In this document: one piece after another, positions 36,201-48,894 of the stretch
How positions within the stretch are numbered: position 1 is the first letter of the stretch
How the letters are laid out: each line of letters starts with the position of its first letter
DNA from: Sphagnum compactum
Lineage: Eukaryota > Bryophyta > Sphagnopsida > Sphagnales
Assembly: GCA_965153455.1 (NCBI GenBank)
Contig: OZ234500.1
Location: 13,162,557 to 13,226,556, forward strand
Direction: 5' to 3'
Length of the DNA stretch: 64,000 nt
Notes under the pieces: generated by a model
Database searches by the model: none
The model's input: only the letters and a program-made list of their open reading frames with translations
What the model was told of the DNA's origin: nothing
Position numbers and translations under genes: made by a program

Positions 36201-37518
36201 TCACACTACCTTTAATGCACATCTTCGATTTCAGCCAGCAGTGCAGGGAAATATGAGACAATGGAAATGATGAAGTAGTAAGTGATGAAGTTGTATAGGG
36301 AAGGCAAATGAATAGATACATAAAACTACCATGAAGTGCCATGAAAGGTTGAGATGGGATGGATGGCTACTGTTCTAAGCTAATGCCTCTGCAGTGCTAG
36401 CCTACATCATTGTCATTTCTTCATGTTGTGTCTGAAAATTAGAGAAACACAGTACACATAGTTTGTCCAAAATACAGGAATCTCCCAGTCCAAGTGACCT
36501 ACCACTTATATCATTTACAGAGCCTGTAAAGGGATTGAAACTGGAGTGGACAAGCCGGTTCAACATAGCACTAGGAACAGCACAAGGCCTAGCTCACCTT
36601 CACAGCAAGTCTGAGTCCTGTATGGTCCACTCTGACATCAAAGCCACCCATATTCTTCTCGATCAGAAGCTTGGCCCAAAAATTGCTGACTTTGGTCTTG
36701 CACAGCTCCTCCAGAATGATGCAAAGAAACTGCACACATTTGTGGATGGGACAAGGTACACAAAACATCATCAACTGCAGTTCTCTCTTCCACTGTGTTT
36801 GATCCACATGAGTTACCCACTCTCTGGCCCCGAAGATACAGTTATATCATGCAGTGATATCACTTTGTTCCACATTTGATAAGGCATTTCCAGCTTCTTT
36901 GTATATTGACAGTGTTCAATAAATTGCCACTTTGTAGTGAGATTCCAACCTGTTTTTTGACGTGCAGGGGTTATGTTGCTCCTGAGTATGTGTTGCAAGG
37001 CCAGCTCACTCCAAAAGCTGATGTGTTTAGCTATGGCATTGTTCTGTTGGAGCTTGTCACTGGTAGGAGGAACATGGACCCTAAGCTTCAGAAACAGCAA
37101 CAATACCTCTTATCATGGGTATGTAGCTCTTTCACTTTATTCCACCTGCAAGTTTTTACCTTGATTGGTGCTTTCTCAATCTTCACTGCAGCAGTTTGAA
37201 GTCTTGGCAGCCTGTTTTGATGTTCTTTAGGTGTGGGAGTTGCATGAAGAGAATCAAGCACTGGAATTGATTGATCCAGAAGTGAAGCATACATGTGATA
37301 AGAAGCAGGCTATTTTGCTCATGAGAGTTGCTCTGCTGTGCACACAAGATGCACCGAACCTGCGCCCCACCATGTCACGCGTTATAGGAATGCTGACAAG
37401 AGAGACACCTGTAACTGAGGTGCCTATGAAGCCATCTATCCTTACCATACACACTTTCAATGACAGAAGCAGCAGAGCAACAAGCACTGCCAGTTTATTG
37501 CCTCAAGAACAGATTTAA
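33202..37518 (+). CDS. LRR receptor-like kinase with atypical catalytic loop
   Basis: A plasma-membrane receptor-like kinase predicted at 615 residues. Exons: 33202-33298, 33529-33670, 33973-34044, 34311-34385, 34626-34697, 34971-35042, 35157-35242, 35378-35557, 35708-35874, 35979-36189, 36521-36755, 36968-37118, 37231-37518; phases agree throughout. Order: signal peptide (MSRFFVVLLFAISSLL), LRR N-terminal cap (DPCGIQWVGVSC), about five LRRs on 72-75 bp exons, TM helix IVVPVTTFLVMLGLIGCVCA, and kinase. Kinase motifs: glycine loop IGDGVFGAMYKG, VAIK lysine, DFG and APEY. The catalytic loop is VHSDIKATH, lacking the HRD arginine and the Mg-binding Asn. Intron 9 is GC-AG (AAG/GCAAGA). The layout resembles LRR-VIII kinases but no malectin domain is present. 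Activity is doubtful. Confidence 0.88.
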
Positions 37519-38431
37519 CGATTATTGTTGACATCTTCTAAAATTCAAAGCAACAAGCTGGAACGATAATTGCTTGCCAAGGCTCCTCCCTCCAACCCAC
37601 ACATCTGTACATCATCATGCAGTGTGTGCATTCTTGCACAGCAATAGATCCGCTTTTGCTGCTGTCCTCCACAATTATGAGTGTAGATTTGGTGGCCATC
37701 TTTCAGCAACTGGCTGAGCATTCATGCTTTTCTGCATCTCAACTAGAAATGTAGCCGCTGTAACACATAGAATTCAAATGCTTTCTCTAATTTCACATAG
37801 TTTATACTGTTATGATGCTTGCTGTATATATATTGAGAGCGAGAGTTCCCAGCTTTGTACCTTCTTACATCCACTGTCCCATAAATTATTTCTTGCATCC
37901 ATAAATCTTGCTTCTGAGATGCAACAATAAAGTATTCATGGGGTTGGGGTTGGAAATGTCAGAGCTTCATGTATGTACATTGCCACGTTGGTGACACACT
38001 TGCTTTGTTCTTGAGTGATCTCTCTCACATGAAGGCTGCTCTCAATCTACATACATGTACATGAGGAAACAGAATCCATCAAATGAGTGAGTGAGAGAGA
38101 GTTCCCAGCTTTGTACCTTCAAGTGTCCACTGTTCCATAATCATTTTTTGCATCCATAAATCCTTGCTTCTCAGATGCAACAATAAACCACTTACTGGGG
38201 TTGGATATCTCAGAGCTTTGTTGCTGCATTGGTGGTGACACACTTGCTTTGTGCTTGAGTGATCTCACATCAAGGCTCTACTCTCAAGCTACATACCTGC
38301 ACATCAGGAAACAAAATGCCGTCAAATCACTGCATTGAGAATTATTCTTTTCTATCAGTGCATTGAGAAAAATTTCAGAATGAGAAACAAGAAGTAGTGC
38401 AATTGAGGACAAGGAATTACAATGGAGAAAA
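37519..38431 (+). repeat. Receptor-kinase 3' region with a tandemly duplicated poly(A)-signal segment
   Basis: A segment of about 250 bp occurs twice in tandem (about 37841-38090 and 38097-38335), starting gagttcccagctttgtacct. Each copy has an AATAAA hexamer (37926-37931 and 38182-38187) in the same context, gatgcaacaataaa. The RLK stop is at 37516-37518, so the first signal lies about 410 bp downstream. The copies give the gene two equivalent candidate polyadenylation sites 256 bp apart. Confidence 0.8.
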
Positions 38432-39219
38432 ATGTCCACGATCTCCGCGAGCCGCAATCAAAGCGATCAGAAACGTAAGCGGCGGGAGAGTTTGACAGAC
38501 ACACACACGTCATCGCCGAGCTTGAAAACACTACCTACTGAAGGATGGGATTCACACAGAAAACTAGGGTTTGTTAGTGCCACCTCAGATCTAACGGTCC
38601 ACATGAGACTGGGCGAAAATCTGACGGTGGTAAATGAGAATGGTGAAGGAGCGGCCAGCGTAGAGCGATGGCGATGCAGCGGCACTACTACTCTTGTGAT
38701 TCCTGACAGCCTTCCCTCGCTGCGTCTTTTTCAATTTTCTGCGGACCTGCTTCGCGCGCTCCAATCACAGACAGATATTTCGAGAACAGCAGCGCCAAAA
38801 GATGTGGTGGACGTCATGGTACGCTCTGTCTTCCTCTTCATTGCGCTTGATCGAAACCAAACTGGACATGCAGCGTTTCATGCGCTTGGTTTTGATAGAG
38901 AATCGATTGATCTTAGTCCGAATTCAGCTACTGTTGCCGCATCCTGTTTGTGCTCAGGATTTTGTCGATAGTGAAAATTCAGTGTAGGCTTCAGAACAGG
39001 TCTCACATCTAGTCTCTAGAAGAGGATCCTGGTCCTGCAGCCTGCTCTAAGAACATATAATTCATTGCAGCATCCGTTTCTTTATCGAGCTTTTAGTTTT
39101 CCCTCTTTTGCACTTCTATTCCTCGCATTCTTTCGTGATCGGATTCGTCCGGGCCGTTGCATGATCTAACACTCGATGTCCTTGCAGGTTGTAAAACTGA
39201 TTCAGAGAGTTTGATCGCC
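38432..39219 (+). promoter_or_regulatory. Upstream/leader region of the CCCH gene
   Basis: An open frame of 179 codons (38432-38971) exists here but has no family resemblance and is not joined in frame to the zinc-finger exon. I treat the stretch as promoter and 5' leader. A pyrimidine tract with CTTGCAG at 39181-39187 may end a leader intron. Calling 38432-38971 a gene of unknown function remains possible. Confidence 0.35.
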
Positions 39220-39246
39220 ATGCTGAGTTCAGGCCATGTGCAGTAG
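39220..39246 (+). promoter_or_regulatory. Upstream ORF overlapping the CCCH start region
   Basis: ATG 39220 opens an eight-codon frame (MLSSGHVQ) ending TAG at 39244-39246. It spans the first in-frame ATG of the zinc-finger gene (39236) but stops before the next (39305). Ribosomes that translate it could reinitiate at 39305, so it may set the start codon and limit expression. Confidence 0.5.
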
Positions 39247-41333
39247 AATATCCTGTAGTCTGCAAGGAGTCGGGAAAGGAGTTGATATAGCAATTACTTC
39301 ATCGATGCCGCGACAAATGCGATCTGTTCTCTTGCCATGTGATCTGCAGGCTTCCATGCGTGCTCATGCTAACCTGTCCTCTAATCGTCGCGATTCTTTT
39401 AACGATTCTTCTTATCGATACGGCGGGTTTGCGTCCTCAGGACGGACGTCGTGCAGCAACTCAATTTCCGATGCGGATTCGGAACAATATCTAGATCACT
39501 GGCAGCTGTTTTCCGGGTTCAGTCCTCCATTTCCAGGCGATGCTCCAGGAGCCTATAGTACTGCGTCATTCTGTAGCGGTCCTGAAAGTGAGTACTGTAA
39601 AGCCACAGGAATCTACGGATTTCAGACTCCCGTAAGTCCAGCTTCGGCAACTGGCGACGATGCAAAATTTTTTGGTCCTTTCACGAACTATAATAGCCTT
39701 GAATCGACAAGATTTATGCCCGCAGACTTGCAGTATTTGAGCAAGCCTTATACAAGCAGCGCGTTGCTGCAGGGTAGCAGCTGTACTCCTGGCATCAATT
39801 ATAATTTTGCGGGCGAGGAAGAGAACGTGCCTTCACAATGTGCAGCAGCTCACAAATCTGCACCAAAAGGATCATTTGATTTTCCGGCCACAAGACTCCA
39901 TGCCTGCAACAATCCGCAGCCAGCAGTACCATACTCGGCGACGATTGCGTGGCAATCGCCTTCGGTGAGTTATCACCATGTTGCAGAACCTGCTGCAGCA
40001 CTATGGCTGCAGCGAGATCAGGCTTCAGAAACAGGTGCAGATGCAAGATCGTCCTCCTCTGTTGATTCTGCCAATATTCTACAATTCCAGGAGCACGAAG
40101 ATGTGCTGGTACTGAACAATTTTCCAGCTGCGAACCTCGCCGCGGGCATGCGCTTGAAGACGACGTCAAAGCTCCTACAGTATCCGAATTGTCCCAGCTA
40201 CGGCATTGAATCTAAGAATTATATCGAATTCCCGGCTGCACGCAGCAGCCTCTACAAAACCGAGCTCTGCAGATCCTGGGAGGAAACTGGATACTGCAGG
40301 TATTCGACAAAATGTCAGGTACTGCTCCTACATACATTTCAACGTGCATTTCTCTATCTTCTCTCTCTGGCAGCTCCAGCTTATTGTTGTCGAGATCTTG
40401 CTTGTCTGTACATAAACATATCTTTTCCATTTCCTCAGTTCCAATTTACAATTGAGTCCTCTTGTTGTGGCATTATATGATATACCTAATTCGTCACCAA
40501 TGAGCCGCTGAGCTAGACTGAAGCAAGGAATAAGATGGTCTACTCTTCAGAAGTGAAGCTTCTGGCATGCATTCTTGAGCTTACGTCTAGAGTTTCAGGT
40601 GATGTGCTATGAACTATGTAATCCAATAATGCTGCTGAGTGCACAATTCGGAAAAAGTTACATGAGGAATGCATGCCGGAAGAGTCACTCTGTCACGTCG
40701 TGAGAATATTTTTATATGCAGTTCGCGCATGGAAATGAGGATCTTCGGCCTGTTCCTCGTCACCCTAAGTACAAGACAGAGGTACTGTAAAAGCTATTTA
40801 AATCACTACTGAATCCTGATAAGACCCTGGAGTGAGCTGATCGAATTAAGCGTGGGTCTCACACATCCACAGTTTATCCTGAACTGTAATAACAAATTAT
40901 GGATATGGGTGATAAACAAACTAATGTCGTAGTTCACAACCCAAGTTCTCTTTCTCAATAAGTTTCCAATAGCACAACTCTCGGATGAGCCACAATGGAC
41001 AGGACTGGCAACCTTATAGGTCACACGGCGTTGAAAAACTTATCAATTTCTAATCCTGACAAAAAGTGCATGATCATGAGGATTTGCTCCTGCAGGGCTA
41101 AGTGACTAATGGGTGAACGTCCTCCTCATGTGCAGATCTGCCGATCTTATACAGAAACAGGGCTTTGTTCCTACGGCAAGAGGTGCAGGTTCATACATAA
41201 GTCTACAAGCTCGAGCACCACAGCCTCTCCGGTTTCGGATGATTCGCAAAACGTAGTACACAATAATATCATGCATAGAAGATTGCCAATCTTCCAACTA
41301 ATTTGTGCTGCTTCAGGTGACACAGACTTTTGA
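39236..41333 (+). CDS. TTP-type tandem CCCH zinc-finger RNA-binding protein
   Basis: Exons 39236 (or 39305)-40318, 40722-40781 and 41136-41333 give 446 or 423 residues. The C-terminus carries two fingers with C-x8-C-x5-C-x3-H spacing: CRSWEETGYCRYSTKCQFAH and CRSYTETGLCSYGKRCRFIH. Each follows a YKTE lead-in and they are joined by GNEDLRPVPRHPKYKTE. This is the TTP/TIS11 arrangement, which binds AU-rich mRNA elements and promotes decay in animals. Arabidopsis has few members (AtC3H14/15 type), linked to cell-wall and stress gene control. Introns split the first finger before FAH and fall between fingers. The first 330 residues are Ser/Ala-rich and low in motifs. I favour Met at 39305 because of the upstream ORF. 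An AATAAA lies at 41445-41450. Confidence 0.88.
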
Positions 41334-42567
41334 ATGCATGCAGCTTCCTTGTGTGTCGCTGCAACCCTAAATTTCCGGAAGATGGGGATTCTCGACCGGA
41401 TCTAAATGAAGGTCGGTCAACGTGCATATATTACGGCCTGCGAAAATAAAATGCGCAATTCTTTCGCAGTCTGGTACGCGCTTGAAGAAGGTACGATCAC
41501 TGTAGTAAGAACCCATCCATAGTCATAGTAGATAACGGACTTTATCATGTTCTGCTGCTTAGTACGTATAAGATCATGCAACACCTAGGTTGATATCCCT
41601 CCCATCTGGAGGAAGCAATATGTTCTTCCCGTAAGAAGAATCGTTTCCTAGTGCCAATATAGGGCTGCTACAGCACATGAGCTTACTGACTGCTGTGCTC
41701 CCTCTGAAGATCGGCAGCAGAGCTGTGCCAGGGGTTTTACACAAATCTTCAGCCAATAGAAGAAGGGTAAACAAAGAGTGATTAGGGCAATTTGCTTCTG
41801 TAATGGGTACCCAAATACATGTGAATATAGGGTTTACTGCCTAGGTTACCCCCCCCCCCCCCCCTTCCTGAGACTAGGGTTTGGTACCCAGCCCCCTAAC
41901 TAGAGCTAATGTGTTTTTCCAATGTGGTGTTGTGTGGTCTTTCATATGGCTTGTTTGATCTGCTAAACTAGGGACATAAATTGGGCTTGATGCTAGTTGT
42001 TACCTCCATCTGCAGTTTTTAGAAATGTCCCCATATTTTGAAAATCCATTTTTTCACATAATAACAAACTGTTGCTTAAAGAAGAAGTAATTACTACATA
42101 GAACATTTGCTGCTAGCTAATGAACCAAGTATAAACCCAAGAGCAAAGTTTAAGTGTCATATGAGTAGATTTGTAGAGTATTAAGTTATTAAATTCTAAT
42201 GACATTCTTTGCTCCAACACATGGAAACTTTGTAACTTTATAAACATAAACATTTTCAACAGAGAAAGATATTTTAGTATTTCCCCATTAAATTCAGCAT
42301 ATGCAAGCTAGTGTAAGTTATCTATATATTATGCTTAAAATGCTTCATCTTTTTCGCTCAAAATATTCTAAAACTAAGAAATATTGATAGTTACATGATG
42401 AATGGTTGTGTCATGGCTAGATGACATGATAATGATTTATTTGCCTAATGGTTTTCATAAAAGTTTATACTCGGAAAGACTCATTCACAAGTTGGAGCAG
42501 TGGTTTAGTTAAATATTGATTTGGTGAAACTTGGAAAATACTGAGGACCTCCAGCTGCCCTACCCTA
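41334..42567. other. CCCH gene 3' UTR and intergenic DNA
   Basis: Holds the probable poly(A) signal at 41445-41450 and a run of 16 cytosines (41849-41864). No further gene was recognised. Confidence 0.6.
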
Positions 42568-45130
42568 GTGAGTATCCTCCAACACAATGTAGGGGGAGAA
42601 CGGACAGTTAGTTACATGCTAGCCAAGTGGTTTGCCCAAAAACCTGATTCAAATTCTAGAGAAAGGGAAATTAATTGTTCAAAAATTGTTAACTTCAAGT
42701 TACCTCCAATATTAGGTGACAACCCAGACATTTACCCTCTGACTGAATGGTTTTCCAAGTTGGCAGCTTCATAACTGGTTGATGGAAAAAATTTCTCCCC
42801 GGACATTGCTCCAGCACACATGGTAAGCATACAGAACAACCTCAGTGCGCCGCAACAAAAACCTAGAGTGGGCTGTCGCTGCTTCGCCAACCTGCAATCT
42901 TACACCCACCATAGCCCAGAGGACTTCATCCCTGAGGTATATTCTGCATCCTGATGAATGGTCATTGATTCTCTCGTATGCAGATGATGGGTGAATATGA
43001 CTAACAAAGTGAAATGCTTGTTGATGAATAAAAGTTTAACCCAATTAATCTATGTCCATGGAGGAATTAATTAATTTTGGTTAATGAATCTAAACCCATT
43101 CTTTGGATGAGTTTCATGTACGAATCATATCCAAATGCAACAACATTTATTTGTGATGAATGAGAATTGACCCAACATGATAATTTTTTCCAAGTTGATG
43201 AATGAAAGGGATTGGATCAACCTTCACAATGTTTCAAAACAAATTTCATCTGTGGAAAATTTCAGATCTGGATGAATTTCAATGGATGAATAAATAAACT
43301 TTCTTAAATCATAGACTTTTGTGGATGAAATTCCATCATATGAACTAGGATGATATAAAGGGTATCCAAAAAACTTATTTGAGTTTTTATGTTGTCCATG
43401 AAATACAACTCATTCATAAATTATAATTCAACCATTGTAATTTGTGCAAATTCAATGTTCATCCACCCATGAAATTCATTACTTTTCAATGGATGACTAA
43501 ATGAACTTTCATGGACCATCCTTTCAGTGCTAAAAAGCATGTGTTATAGTGCTTAGGGAATGCTTTTGAAATTTTATTATTCATTGGATAATTTTTAAAT
43601 TAATTCACATGTTTCAATGATATATTATGAACCTTACTATATAAAAAAATCTTATACTTTCAACACCAAATTAAATTACCATTTCTAAACGTGAAAAACT
43701 AAGCACTAGTTACACTTGTTGTGCATGTTAGTGTCAAATGAAAGGAAAAAATGAAAATATGCATATCACATGAAATGCAAGAAAACAAATGCCTATCATA
43801 AAAAATTGCAATGTAAAAAAAATTAACAGCCCTACAACATATGCACAATACAAATGGGTGAATTTTAATTTAAAAATAGCAAATGACAAGGATATGTTTG
43901 GTTCATATGATTCAACGTGGTGCACTAGCATAAGGGCAATGAAACATTTGGCATGCAATGAGCTCAACCTTTGCCACATGAGCAAATCATTAACCACCCA
44001 ATGTCAATAAACTATACTTTTTAATCACTCAATTTGAACTCAACAATCACAAATAAATGATTATGGTCTTCCATCTTCATGCCAAACATGGACCAATAAA
44101 ACGTTGCCATTTAACAATATAATTGTTTTCCACATGTCAATATTTCAAAATGCCACATATGCAAAATATATGTTGCCAATTGGTAGATTTAATGAGTTAT
44201 ATTACTAGAACCATACACAACAATGACTATCAAATGACTACAAATTGTTTACTCCCTCTTCACACCTGACAACATTCTACTGACACGTGGTACATTTACA
44301 TGTTGCCATGTGCACTTAACCATTGTTGCCATTTGTTAAAACATGAAATACATTTATATTCATATTTAAGTCATTGTAACCAATGACATGTGTCAATTAA
44401 TAGTCATATTTTGGTTAATTTTAAAATGCCACATTAGTAACACATGGCATTAACGTGGCACTAATGGGTACATGATTGTCCCCTATGACTGTAGGATGAT
44501 ATGTGCCATGTAATGTTTAAAACGACTATGTGTCCTTTTTGATTTGTCTGTAATGACTATAGTGAATATAGTCATATATGTCCTTTATAATTAAAAAATG
44601 GGTTATAAACTCATTCATAAAACTTGAATTCCTTCTAGTGATTTTGAATTAGTATGGGAGGATGAATGTTGAATCATGAAGATCACGAAAGCACTTGATA
44701 TGGCATCAAGCGATTAGCATGGGGCATATGAGGTATGCCCCCAAGTGAAGGATATGGGCGTGTATGAATTGCATTTCAACTTTTTAATGGCCATCTTTTC
44801 TTGCAATAACAATTCCATGTTATCAAGTGCCTTTGGCAACCTTTTTTTTCTTTGATGACCAATGCATCAACAACTTGTACAATGGAACAACATTTGATTG
44901 TGCATGCATGTTTCTTATCACAAGACAAATTTACAAGTCCAACTGTAATTAAGTTTGTGGAGTTGCTAAAGGTTGTGAATGTGAGTTCATTTTAGTGTTT
45001 AAAAAATGGACATGTATTGTTGTATTTGAAAATACCAAAACAATATTAAATCATGATTGTTCCCTCTATGACCATTAATAAACTATATTATTAGAATTGT
45101 TGTATGCCTAACTTCAATCATAAATAAATA
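42568..45130. other. AT-rich intergenic DNA, no gene recognised
   Basis: A 68-codon plus-strand frame at 42568-42774 (GGERTVSYMLAKWFAQKPD...) has even composition and could be a fragment of a decayed gene or transposon. I do not recognise it. From 42980 on the sequence is AT-rich without structure I can support. Confidence 0.5.
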
Positions 45131-45381
45131 TAGATATGCTAAGAGGTATCATAACAATACAATAAAAGGTGGTGCCCCCCAATGCATGTAAAAATAAAGC
45201 ATTTTGCGACAAACATTAAATAGGCGCAACAAATTAAATGCAACATTGAGCTCAACACAATTATAGTACAATATAGTACAGTGCCCAACATGAAAAAAAA
45301 ATTCAGATTATTTTTTTTATTGTACTCACACAATGGGTAATGGTTTAAATATTTTTTATATATTATTTTCAAAGGATAAAA

Positions 45382-45445
45382 ATTAATGTAATGGTTAGAA
45401 TCCCCCTTACAGCCCAAAGGTCTTGGGTTGAAACCTTTTCTTGAA
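45382..45445 (+). mobile_element. tRNA-like SINE head (possible)
   Basis: An A-box-like taatggttagaatcc (about 45389) and a B-box-like ttgggttgaaacc (about 45423), 34 bp apart, flank aaaggtct. The order and spacing match a tRNA-derived polymerase III promoter. There is no complete tRNA fold. Confidence 0.4.
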
Positions 45446-45539
45446 TTATCTTTTTCATTCACGAATGAAATGGATGAGAACAAATTCTTGAAATAAAAAG
45501 GGGTTTGAGTTGCTCTTTGGGGAACAACCATGTTCCCAA

Positions 45540-47110
45540 AGGAGCAAGGTTTAAGTTGCCCCAAGGAACCACCATGTTCTCGGGGGAAAAATAGTTCCTT
45601 CTTTTAAGGACATGATTGTCCCCTAGGAAAAAAAAGTGTAAGTTGCTCCTTGGGGCAACTTAAGTTCCTTCTCCCCGAGGTCATGATTGTTCCCCAAGGA
45701 AACAGATGTTCCAAATCTTTTAGCAATCACAGTCATCTCATAGTTGTTTTAATATAGGCTTGCGACCTATTATTGGAAAGGTTTTAAAAAGAGATACAAC
45801 TTTGTAGTTGAAAACACTTCAATCAAAACTCACATGCGAAAATTATGTCCATATAAAGTTTCAAACATAAGTGCTCCCTGGGGGAATACATTGCTCCCTC
45901 GGGGAGCAACCATGTTCCCCAAGAAGAACAACCATGTTCCCTTGAGGAGCAACTCCCCTGGGGAGCAACCTAAACGCGCTCCCCTAGGGAGCAACCATGC
46001 TTCCAACTACAAATTTGTAGCTCTCTTTCAGACCTTTCAAATGATAGGTTGGAAGCCTATATAAAAACAACTATGAGATGACTATGATTGTTAAAAGATT
46101 TGAAACATATGTATATGTTTCCCCGAGGAGCTTGGGCCTTTCTTCAAGGAGAAGGAGCTTAAAGGTGAAAGCATGAATAGGTGGACAATTTGGACTATCA
46201 CACTTGTAATTTTCTTGGATCACATACAAATGTAAAATTTAAAGCCACATTCAAGTTTAACATTGTCAATTTTTTAATTATTCATGTTGTCAAAGACATT
46301 AATGGGAATCATCATAAAATTTTTGGATGAATTTTAAGAATATTATGGACTTGTAATGGACTTTTGAAATAACACTAAATTTGCCACATAGAAAAAATGA
46401 AAAATGTGGATTCAAAAAATATGTCGAAGTAATGTCAAAATAAAAAATAAAAAATAAAGCATCATCGAATGCAGAATTTATTAATGAAGTATTTTCAATT
46501 TTTAAAAGTTTAAAATGATGTGATTGTTGTAAATTTTTATTTTTGAAAATCCATTTCACATTAAAAAAAATTTACTCTTTTGCATGGATTTTTTAACAAT
46601 CACATGTTTAGGAATATACATAAGTTGGCTTATTAATATTTATGATTAAAAACATAGGGGATAATTATAAGATTTATAGTTTGTTAATTGTTAAAACTAT
46701 AAAAAAAATCACTAGTTAGATTATGGATTCTAAAACACCACTTTTGAGCCACCTCACCATGCTTTCACCCTTAAGTTGCCTCGAGAAACAACTTAAACTT
46801 GGTTTTCCTTGAGGAACAATCATGTCCCTAGGAAGGAGTTTAAGTTGCCCCGGGGAACAACTTAAACCTTTTTTTCCTTGGGAACAATCATGACCCTCGG
46901 GGAGAAGGAGTTTAAGTTTCCTTGGAATGTGTTCAAAATTTTGTTTGATTGTAACTTTTGCATATGAATTTTGATTGAAATATTTCTAGTTACAAAGTTG
47001 GAGCTCTTTTTGAAACCTTTCCAACGATAGGTCACAATAACATATAAAAACAAAAATGTAATGACTATGATTGTAAAAAGATTCAAAACATATGTTTCCC
47101 TAAGAACTTA
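45540..47110. repeat. Fold-back module with GGGGAACAACC minisatellite
   Basis: The left arm (about 45696-45812) and right arm (46001-46125) are reverse complements over about 120 bp. Both include the aatcttttaRcaatcaYagtc core and the catctcatagttgttttWatatagg stretch, read in opposite directions. Between and around them, short units such as ggggagcaaccatgttcccc and aagttgccccggggaacaac recur many times, some of them palindromic. A third diverged arm, in the right-arm orientation, lies at about 46985-47100 after another minisatellite block (46780-46920). No protein is encoded. Confidence 0.8.
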
Positions 47111-48894
47111 AGCCTTTCCCTAGGGAAGGTGCCCTTTTCCCCAGGGAACTTGGGTCTTTCTTCAAAGAAAATTCATTGCTCGGTGAAGTTGTATTTTTTT
47201 CATTAAGGAACTTTTTTTATTCCGTGGGGAACTTGCTTGGGACTGGCACTTAGTTTTGTTTTGCTTGGGGACATTATTTCTTAAGGGCAATTAACTTTAA
47301 AAACTATTTTAATGTTTTATGAATTTTTTCATCCATTTTGTTTGTTGGAAAAAATAATTGGGAAAAGGATTGAACTTTGGACCTTTGGGTTGAATGAGGA
47401 TTCTAAACAATACATCATATGTTTTTTTCTTTGAAACTATTGTGTAAGAAAGATTAATCAACATTAATCATTATGTGGGTATAAAATTTAAAAAATTAAA
47501 TATTTTTTTTCATATTGGGTTGGGCATTGTATTGTAGATGTGTTGAATTTGATGCTACATTTAATTCATTGTGCTTATTTAGTGCTTGTTACATTTTGCT
47601 AGGTGGACAATAAATGTGACATCGCATTGCATGCTTGAACATCTTTTGTGGGCCCTTTTTTTTATGTAATTTAGTCAATAAGGTATTCCAAAAAAATAAT
47701 GTTATTATGGTTTTATTAAATAACATTAGTTGATCCCATTTGGAGGAAACTTTTTTTAAGTTCTCATTTTCAAACACATTTGTTCTTAAGGTGGATAAAT
47801 ATTTCCTCCTCACATAATATATCGAAAATACCACTTTGGTTAAATTTCACCAAAATTCATTGGTATGCCTTTGATTTTCTTATTTTGAATTATGAGGTTT
47901 TAATTTCAATTTCCTAATCTTCATGTGATTCTTAGTTGTTCACATATTCATTACATTACAATCTAAAAAAAGAATATTGTTAGGACGATATTTTTTAAAC
48001 ATTTACGTAAACTCACACCCTAATGATATCATTTAGAAAACTATGTTACATATTGTGCTCATGGGTTTAAATTGGGGGTCTAAGCATACACAAGTAAAAG
48101 TACAAAGTGTTTTTAGATTTTGAGACGACAAGCATACATACGGTTAGTAATATCTTTTATACGCGGGGAAAATTCACTTTAATTGCAGCCATGGTTTGAT
48201 TCCCCCCACATGATAATACAAATAACTCCACTACCTAAAATGGGGAAGGTGTCAAGATGGAAAACATGGATTCTTATATGAAAAAGTGTCAATTGTGGCT
48301 GAAACCGCCAGGCCTGAAATAGCACTCTAGTCTAGTTGTAGTAGGGGATCCACGTAGTAGAGCATCCCCTCATCAACCCCAAAGCTTGCCAGCTTTCTGT
48401 TGTTTGCTTCGTAGGTAGTTGATTTAAGGAGGAAGGAGCCACATTTGCAACCCACATCGTCAGAGCCTTCAACTCCCCATACTTGAAGAGGCATAGTTCT
48501 TTGAGATTTTACTTTCCTTTTCTATGGTTGCAACGAGCATATTCAGAACTTGCTAGATCACATTGTGGGTCCTAACAACTTCAGCATCTCCATCTTTTAA
48601 ACCAGCATTTTTAATTTGCTTCTGCTCTAGGAGTTGCAGCCTGCATGCACAAATCTAGACAAGATAGGGTTATAAACCAAAGATGCTCTGGTTGTGTCTA
48701 TTTTTTGTGCTCACTTTTTTAGAAGAGATTAGGGCTAAGTAGTACACACTGTGAATACGCTACCATTTTCAACATAGCTTCCAACTTGTGTCCAAAATTG
48801 TGCAACATTGTGCTTTCTTTTCATTGAGTAGGGTGCAATTGAAATGTTGTCTTTGCACATCTCATCATGTTGTTCGTTTCTTTTTGTGTAGATG
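47111..48894. other. AT-rich intergenic DNA, no gene recognised
   Basis: Nothing could be supported as a gene or element. From about 48330 the sequence becomes GC-richer and may be the upstream part of the charged frame at 48895. Confidence 0.55.

Noticed and set aside
38432-38971. 179-codon open frame upstream of the CCCH gene
   Set aside because: No recognisable domain, no in-frame junction to the downstream exon, and a position typical of promoter/leader. Kept only as a note.
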